Shown here in pieces: positions 53,001 to 62,000 of a DNA stretch of 64,000 nt; the stretch's first letter is position 1, and the number at the start of each line of letters is the position of its first letter. Origin of the DNA: Phycisphaera sp. (GTDB lineage: Bacteria > Planctomycetota > Phycisphaerae > Phycisphaerales > Zrk34); contig WGMA01000045.1 in assembly GCA_016125285.1 (NCBI GenBank), forward strand, positions 1 to 64,000. Direction: 5' to 3'. The translations under genes were made by a program, and so were the position numbers. The notes under the pieces are model-generated. The model saw nothing but the letters and a program-made list of their open reading frames with translations, was not told the DNA's origin and made no database searches.

Positions 53001-56000
53001 CGAACGTCGTCGTCCGGCCGATCGCATCGGTCAATGACGTCATGTTCCCGGCCGCGTCGTAGCCCTGGGTGACCACGCCGCCCTCGGGGTCCTCCGAGGT
53101 CACCCGACGGTTCAACGCGTCATAGGTGTACGTGCTCGTCCGCCCGAGCGTGTCCGTCGCCGTGGCAATGTTTCCGGTCGCGTCATACGTCACGGTGAAC
53201 GTGTCGCCGAGCCCGTCCGTGTTCGACGTCCGTCGGTTCAACTCGTCATACGTGAACGTCGTCGTGTTGCCTCGCTTGTCGACATACGCCACGACGTTGT
53301 CGTTCCCGTCGTACGCGTACGTGGTCGCTTCGCCCATGGCGTCGGTCGTCGTCACGAGTCGATTCAGCACGTCGTACTCGAACAGCGTGTCGCGGCCGAG
53401 CTGATCCGTGATCTGCGTCACGTTGCCGAACGGGTCGTAGGCGAACGTGCGGACGCCCATCAGCGCGTCGGTCTCCGAGACGATGCGGTTGAGCGCGTCG
53501 TACGCGTAGTCGGTCCGGTGGCCGAGCTCATCGGTGAACGCGGTGCGGTTGCCGACCGCGTCGTACTCCGTCGTGCTGCTGTGCATCAGCGCGTCGGTGG
53601 TCGATGTGACGCGGTCGAGCGCGTCGTAGGCGAACTGCGTGTCGCGGCCGAGCGGGTCGTTGACGTTGACGACGTTGCCGTTGTCGTCGTAGGTGTAAGT
53701 CGTCACGCCCCCGGCCGCGTCCGTGACGGTCTTGACGCGGTCGAGGTTGTCGTAGGTGTACGCGGTGGCGCGCCCTAGCACGTCCACCTCGCTCACCACG
53801 TTGCCGACCTTGTCGTACGCGATGGCCTGTCGATTGCCAAGCGGGTCCGTGACACGGACCAGCCGGTTGAGCACGTCGTAGGTAAACTTCGTGGCGTACC
53901 CGCGCTCGTTGGTCATGGCGATCTGGTTGCCCGCCGCGTCATACTCGCGGACGATCTCGTTGCCGAGCGGGTCCACCTGACGCGTGATCTGGTTCCGCTC
54001 GTTGTATTCAAACAGGAACTCGTTGCCGAGCGGATCGGTCGTCTTGGCGAGGTTGTTGTCGGCGTCGTATTCGGCAGTGACGACGTTGCCGGCCGCGTCG
54101 GTCGTAGCGACGACCCGGTTGCGGCCGTCGTACTCAAACAGCGTAGTGTTGCCGTTCGCATCGGTGCGCGACGTCAGATTACCCGCCGCGTCGTACGCAA
54201 GCAGCGTCCGTGGCGCAAGCAGCGGACCGGCGTCGTCCGGGTCCGGCTCCTCGATCATCGCCAGTCGGTCCAGCGCATCGTAAGTGTAGCTTGTCGTGCC
54301 GCCGTTCGGGTCCGTCTCCGTGAGCAGGTTGCCGTTGTTGTCGTAGGTCAGCGACTTCTCCGGCGACGCCAGCGGCCCGCCGGCATCCGGGTCCGGATAG
54401 GTGATGTGCGTCACGCGGTTCATCGTGTCGTAGACGAACTCCGTGCGGTTTCCGTTGCCGTCGATCGTCGCGGTGATGTTCCCAGCCGTGTCGTACTCAT
54501 ATCCGATCACGACCTCGTCGGCCGTCCCCTTAGCCCGCGTGATCTGCATCACGTTGCCGGACGCGTCGTAGTCGAAATCGGTGACGCGGCCGAGGGGATC
54601 GGTGACGATGTCCACCAATCCGTTCGCCAGGTACGTGAACGTCGTAACAATGTCGTCGCTGCCGCCGGGTGAGCCGACGACCTGTGTCTCGGTCAGCACG
54701 TTGCCGTTGGCGTCGAGCGTCCGCATCGTCTGCCCGCCGTGGGCGTTGATCTGGAAGGTCGGGAAGTTGAACTGATCGTCGAATTCCGCTCGCTGCCCGA
54801 CCGACGTGACGACCGGTAGCTCGTCCGACGTCAGGTCGCGCTGGTTGACAGTAAACGCGTATGGCTGATCGCCGGGGTCACGATTGCCCTCGATCAGAAG
54901 CGCGTACGTGCCGGTCTCGGGAATCGTGACCGAGCCGTCGGTGTTGAGATTAAGGTCGAATAGCTCGGCGCCCGCGGGGCCGAACAGACGCCAGCGATCG
55001 TTGTTGCTCGTGACCTGCGTGTCGAAGAAGTACCGTTCGCCCTCGACGGCTTCGAAGGTGTAAGGATCGGTCTCGGCCGCCGGCGACATCTCGCCGCTGA
55101 CCTCCTGGCCGATCGTGATCGGCGTGCCGCCAAACAGGTCGTTCACGGCAAAGCGGTACGGGCCTGCATAGTCGCCCTGACCATCAATCAGCAGCGTATA
55201 GTCACCGGCTCCGGCCACGATCGGATCAAAGCTGAAGTCACCGTTGTTGAAGCTTCGAGCGTTCACGAGAACCCCGCTGGGCCCCGTGAGCGTCCACTTC
55301 ATGAATTCACCTCCGATCGGCAACACCGCGTCCAGATAAAGCAGCGTGCGATCCGTCAGCGTAAATGTATACGTGTCATTCTGTCCTGCCGTTACGGTTC
55401 CGTCCGTCGGCGTATTCAGCGTCAGCGCGTACGCCTGATCCGTCACCGGCAGGACCACGAACGAATAGCTACTCGTTGAAGCCTGGTCGTTGGTGCTGCC
55501 TTCGACAATCAGCGTGTAAACACCGTCGCTCGGAAGCGTGACCGTGTCCACGTCGCTGCTGAAGCTGGAGCTGAACACCTGCCCGCCGTTCGGTCCCCAG
55601 AGGCTCCAGAAGTCCGGCGAGTTGGTGTCGCGGAAGACCTGATTGAAGAAGAACCGATCACCCTTGCTGCCGTCGAATTTGTACAGATCGCTCTCGCTAC
55701 CGGGGCTGAGCTGGCCGTCGATCTGCATGCCGATCTGCGCGGTGATGTCCGTCGCGCCCTCGGTTGTAACGAATTTAACCTGGAACGCCCCGGTCGCGTC
55801 GTTCGTCATCGACACCGTCAGCGTGTAGTCGCCCGCCGGGAGGTTCGTTCGCAGGCTACCCGTGCTGATATTCGAATAAAGTGACCCGTCCGGTCCGTCG
55901 AGGCTGTAGCGCAGGTTGCCGTTGTTCGTAATGAAGTCCGTGACGGTGATCGGGCTCGTCTCCGTGAGCGTGAACGTGAACTCGTCGCGGTCGCCCGGCG

Positions 56001-59000
56001 TGTCGATCGTGCCGCTGACCACTGTATCGATCGAGATCGGCGTGGATGACGGCGCGATGTCGTATACCGTAAAATCTGCCAACTTCTGGCCGGACTGTCC
56101 GTTGGCGCCTTCGATCAGCAGGAAATACGTGCCGGTCTGCGGCGCGGTGAACGAGCCGCCGTCCCCCGAGCCGTTAGAGCCTGCGCTGCTGATTGTGGCC
56201 TCGAACTGTTCAACATCGGCCGGGCTGATCAAACGCCAGTGCGCGTTCGAGCTGCCCGTGTAGGCGATCGCGTCAAAGTACAGGCGGTCACCTGCCGTGA
56301 GATTGAGGCTGTAGGCAACGGTCGAATCGCCGGGATTGATCGACGCCTGCTGCTGCACGTTGTGAAGCGCGTCGAGGCTGGTCGCCACCGCGCCCAGGTC
56401 GAGCAGCGTGAAGCTGTACGAACCGGTCGCGCTGCCGCTGGTGCCGTCGATCTTCACCTCGTAAGTTCCCGCACGCAGGAGGAGCGGCGTGAAGTTGTAG
56501 TCGTCATTGCTGAACTGGATGTTGCTGACGATGCTGCCGCTGGTGCCCGCGCCGCCCGGCCGGAGCGACCAGCGGATCGTCGAGATGTCCGTCTGCGTGT
56601 CGAAGTAGAGAACGGTGTCGGTGGCGAGCGTGAAGTTGTAGTAATCGACCTCGCCGCCGACGCTGATGTTGCTGGCCACCAGGTCGCCGAGATTGACCGT
56701 CGACCCCGGGGCCGTGTACGGCGTGTTGCTGACAAAGTCGACCTCGAAGGTGAAGTCCACCGTGCTGGCCTGACCGAGCGACCCTTCGAGCAGCAGCGTG
56801 TAAGTGCCGTCGAACGGCATTGTCACACCGTTGACGTCCGTGTCCATCCGCTGATCGAACACCTCGTTGCCAAACGGATCAATGACACGCCAGCGTTCGC
56901 TGGTTGAGCCGTTGAACGTCTGGCTATCGAAGTTCAGCAGGTCGCCGGCCGTCGCGTCGAACTGATACAGCAGCGTTTCGTTGCCCGGGTTCAACTGCGT
57001 CATCGTCGGCGTGTTGAGCGTCAGCGCCGTTGCCGACCCGCCGTCCGTCAGGTCGTGCAGGAGGAAGCTGTAAGCGCCGGTGTTCGCCGCCGAGCCATCG
57101 AACGTGAGCGTGTAATCGCCCGGGACCAGGTCGAGCAGCGCCTGGCTGTTCTCCGACGTGCTGAGGGTGCGGGCGTTGACGACGGTGCCCTGCGGGCCGA
57201 CGAGCGTCCAGTTGAAACCCGAATTGTTCGTCAGGCTGTCGAGATAGACGATCGCCCGGTCTGCGAGCGTGAACGTATAACTGTCCTTCTCGCCCGTGAC
57301 GCTAATCGCCGCGTCAACCTGAGCGCCGAGCGTCAGGGCCGTCGAGACGTAGCTGACCGAATTCACCGCGAACGTGAAGTCGGTCATCGAGCCCTCGGAG
57401 CCGATGTTGCCCGCCAGCGCCAGGCGATACTCGCCGGTCTTGGGCATCGCGAGCGTATCGACGTCGGTAAAGTTTCCGTTGAACGGCGTCGTGCCGTCCG
57501 GCGCGGTGAGGAACCACGTCAGCGACCCACCCGATGTGGACTGTTGATCAAAGTAGAACAGGTCCCCGGCGGTCGCGTTGAACTTATACACCAGCGACGA
57601 AGACCCCGGGTCGAGGTGTCCCATCGTCGGCGTGTCGAGCGTGAGCGGGATCAGGTTTGCCGAATCCACGGGCACGAGGTCGAAGCGGTACGCGCCGGTA
57701 TCGTCGCCGGTCATGCTCACGCGGAACTCGTAATCACCGGCGACCAGGTCTGACGTCCCCGGCGAGTTCGTGTCCTCGAAGATCACGCCATTCGGCCCGG
57801 TCAGCGCGTACCGGAGCAGCGAGTTGTTGGTGATGCGGTCAAAGAAGATCGGCGTGTCCTGCGAGAGCGTGAACGTAAAGACGTCGACGTCGCCCGCGAC
57901 GGAGATGTCGCCCATGAGGTGCGCCGTGCCGCCGCTCGGATCCACGGCCTGCGGCGACTCGTCGATGAGGTTGACCACGAAATCAAGATCGTTGGCAACC
58001 GTCTGGTTCAGATCGCCCTCGAAGACCAGCGAATAGGAGCCGGTCTTTCCTGCCGTGAAGAGCCCGCCGTCATCGCTAGCGCTGTTGAACGTTGTGGCGA
58101 ACAGCTGGCCGCCCTGTGGATCGTAGGCCCGCCAACGCGGCGTGCTGCCGCCGCCCGTCTTTGCCAGCGCGTCGAAGAAGAGAATGTCGCCCGCAGTGGC
58201 GTCAAACGTGAAAACAGTTGAATCCTTGCCCGTCAGGCCCGCGGTGTCCGGCGTGCCGAGCGTCAATGGCGTACCGTCGGCGAGGTCCAGCAACGCGAAC
58301 TGGTACGCCCCCGTGCCGTCGCCGTCGACGCCGTGCACCGTCAGCGTGTAGTCGCCCGCGCCGAGCGAGATCGGACCGTAATTATAATCCTGTTGGTTGA
58401 ATGCGCGTGTCGCGATCACCTCCAGCCCACGCCGCAGCGTCCAGCCGATCACGCTCGTATTCACCTGATTGTCGAAGAGCACCCTGGCGTCGTCGCCGAG
58501 CGTAAATGTGAATTCGTCGAACTGGCCGCCCTCATCGATCGATCCCATCACCGTCGTGCCGAGCGTCAGGGATGCTGTGTTGACCGTCTGCTTGTCGACC
58601 TCGAAGGCGTAGTTTTGGGACGTGCCACCCGCCGCCGCTACGCCCTCGACATAGACGTAGTACGTGCCCGTCACCGGCATCACGATCGTGCGGTTCTCTA
58701 GGGTGGTGTTCAGGCTGAGGCTGTTCGGGAAATTGGTCGAACCGAACGGGTTGTTGTAGCCGAGGTAGTTCCGCTCCGTGAGATCGGGCCGAACGAGTTC
58801 CCAAGAGATATTGGTCGAGCCACCCTGCGAATCGAAGTAGTATCGCTCGCCGGCGATGGCATCAAACTTGAACAACTGACGCTCGGTGCCCGGGTTCAGC
58901 AGGCCCGCCACCGGCGTGTTCAGCGCCAGCGGCGTCGCGTCGTTGAAGTTCATCAGCTGAAAGATGTACGGCTCGGTGAAGTCGCCGCTGATGCCCGTTC

Positions 59001-62000
59001 CACTGATGGTCAGCGTATAATCTCCCGCCGGCAGCCGCCAGAATTCCTCCTCCACATTCGCCACGCCCCCGTTCACGTCGAAGTCGATGCCCTGCAGGTC
59101 GGTGTAATCAATCACGTTGCTGCTGGTCACACCCATGTCACGCACCACACCCAGCGGACCCTCGAGCGTCCATTCCACGCGATTCGTGTACGTCTGGGTG
59201 TCGAAGCTGAGCATCGACGTGTCGGCCAACGTGAAGGTATACACGTCACGCTCGCCGGGCGTCGCGATGTCGCCGCTGATCAGCTGCGGCGTCGACAGGT
59301 CGATGGCTTGCGTCTCGGTGATCAGCGGCTGGGCGCGGAACGTGAGCGTGGGCGTACCGGTGTCGCCGCTGTAGCCTTCAACGAGCAGGTAGTACGCGCC
59401 CGTGGCCGGCAGCGTCACCGAAACGTGGTCGGTATTGATGCCCGAACTGAAGACGCTATCGCCGAACGGCCCGACCAGCCGCCAGTCTGAACTGCTCGAC
59501 CCGGTGAAGGACACGTTCTCAAAAGCAATCTCTTCACCCGCCGTCCCGTCGAAACGGAAGATCTTCGACTCATTCGCCGGCGACAATGTCGTCATCATAT
59601 CCGTGCCAAGCTGCGCGGTGATGTCAGTCGAGTCGACGTCGAGATCAAGCACGCGGAACGAATACGAAGGCGTGCCGCTCGTGGCGCTGATCCGTATGGC
59701 GTAGTCCCCCGCCGGCAGATCGTAGATGCTGGAGCTGATGTCGTCGGTCGTGAAGGCGTTGTTCGACGTAATGACGCCCTGCGGACCTTCGAGCTGCCAG
59801 TTCAGGCTGAACGTATGCGAGAGCGAATCGAAGTGGACCAGCGTGTGATCGGCGAGCGTGAAGGTGTACACGTCCTCCTCGCCGACCATGCCGATGTCGC
59901 CGTTCGTGGTCGCGCCGAGCGTCAGCGGCGTGCCGGTCACCGGGGCGGGCGGCGTGTTGCCCTGGAACTGGGCCTCGAAGGTGAAGAAGTCGGGACGCGT
60001 GGCGCCCTGAAGGCCCTCGAAGGCGACGATGTAATCACCTGTCGCGTCCATCGACACGCCGTTGAGGCCGCCGGGAAGATTCGTAATCGCAAGCTGCTTG
60101 CCGAACGGATCGATGACGCGGACGAGGGTCGCCGGCGGACTGAGCGCGGTGCGGCCGGTGATGGCGATGTCGTACGTATCGCCGGCGTTGGCGTGCAGGC
60201 GGAACGCCGTCGAGGAATTGCCCAGCTCGAGCGCGCCCATGACCATCGTATCGGCTGTGATCGTCGGCGCCTCCGTGTAGTTGATCATGCGGAACGAATA
60301 CGCACCCGTCTGGTTGTTCGCGCCGACGACCGTCATCGTGTAATCACCGGGAGGCAGGATCTTCTCGGTGGCGTTGGCTTCGTTGTCCGAGAACAACTGC
60401 GTGCTGTAGACCTGTCCACCGGGGCCGTCGAGCGTCCAGCGGTAATTCGAGTTGTTCGTCAGGCTGTCGAACTGCACCATCGCGTAGTCGCTCAGCGTAA
60501 ACGTAAACTCGTCGACGTCGCCTACGTGATCGATGTTGCCGGAGGTCGTTGCGCCGAGCGTCAGTGGCTTGGACTGCCGGTCGAGCTTGTGCACGTTGAA
60601 CGTCATATTCGCCGGGCTGCTGTTGAAGATGCTGCCCTCGATGACCATCGTGTAATGGCCCGTCGATGTCGCCACGAACGGGCCAGCGCTGCTCAACAGG
60701 CTCGTGTTGATGACAACCTTGCCGCGCGGATTGATCAATCGCCAGTCTCCGCTTCCGCTCGCGGTTACCGCCTCAATGAACAGCTCCTGCCCGGCCGTGA
60801 CGTCGAAGCCGTACAACTGAGATTCAACGCCGGGATCAAGATCGACCTCCACCGGGACGCCGAACCCGACCGGGATCGCCGCTTCGAGGTTGTAGAACTG
60901 GAAGGCGTAATCGCCGACCTTGTCGCCGTTGCCGTAGACCGTCAGCGTGTAATCCCCCGGAGGCAGCGGCAGAATGACATCAGCGTCGTTCACGGCGGTG
61001 AAGTCCGACGTGTTGAACTGGCGGCCGCTGACAAACGTGCTGATGTCGTCGCGCAGCGACCACCGGAACTCGCTGTCGTTGACCATGCTGTCGAAGTAGA
61101 ACAGCTGGTTCTCTTCACTGACCGTGAACGTGTACACCTGCTGATCACCGGCGAACGCGATCGTTCCGGTGATCGGCGCCGGCTCCGAGTCGGTGGTGAC
61201 GCTCGACAGCGGATTGCCGCTCTCGTCGAACGTGAACCGCGTGAAGTTGCCGCGTGCGTCGATGATTGACGTGACGATGTTCTGGCTGCGGTTGATCGTG
61301 GGCAGGCTCCCCTCGGCGTCGGCGCCGCCGGCGAACTGGCCGACGCGGTCGAGGAGCGTCCGTCGGATGTTGCCGTTGCCGTCGACGAACGACGCCATCG
61401 GGCCCGGGTCAACAAAGGCCGCGGAGATGTTGCTGTCGAACGGATCGAACGTCGCCCCCGCCGGGTAGACGCCCTGCGTCTGGATCGGGTCGTACTCGAG
61501 GTGCGAACCGTCCTTGAGCGTCGCGCTGGTCACGCGGCCGTGGAACCCGTAAGTCACCATTTCGTGGTTGCCGAGCTTGTCGACCTCGCCGGTCATGTGG
61601 TGCCCGGAGTCATACTCGAACGTGCGGGCCGTGGTGTCCGGGTCGACGATGCGCAGCAGGTTCCCCGCCGAGTCGTACTGCAACGCGGTGACACGGCCCG
61701 CGGGGTCGGTGATGGAAGTGACGCGTCCGCCGGTATAGTCGAACGTCGTGACGAGACCGACGGGGTCGGTGATCGTCATGATGTTGCCGCTGCCGTCATA
61801 GGCGTAGTCAGTCGAGTTGCCGTTGCGATCGGCGCGCGACACGATGCGGCCCTCGACGTCGTACGTCTCGACGGTCTGATCCACGAACGTGAGCGTGAAC
61901 GAGCCATCCATCATCTTCTCGAGCTTCGAGAAGTCGCCGTCGAGCGGGAGGTACGGCTCGCCGTCAACGCCCGGGTAGAGGTACACCGACTCGCTGCCGT

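Noticed and set aside
51420-54735. CRISPR array suggested by regularly spaced GCGTCGTA words
   Set aside because: The spacing (about 63 bp) and partial identity are explained by YD protein repeats in one open frame; repeats are not identical and there are no cas genes.
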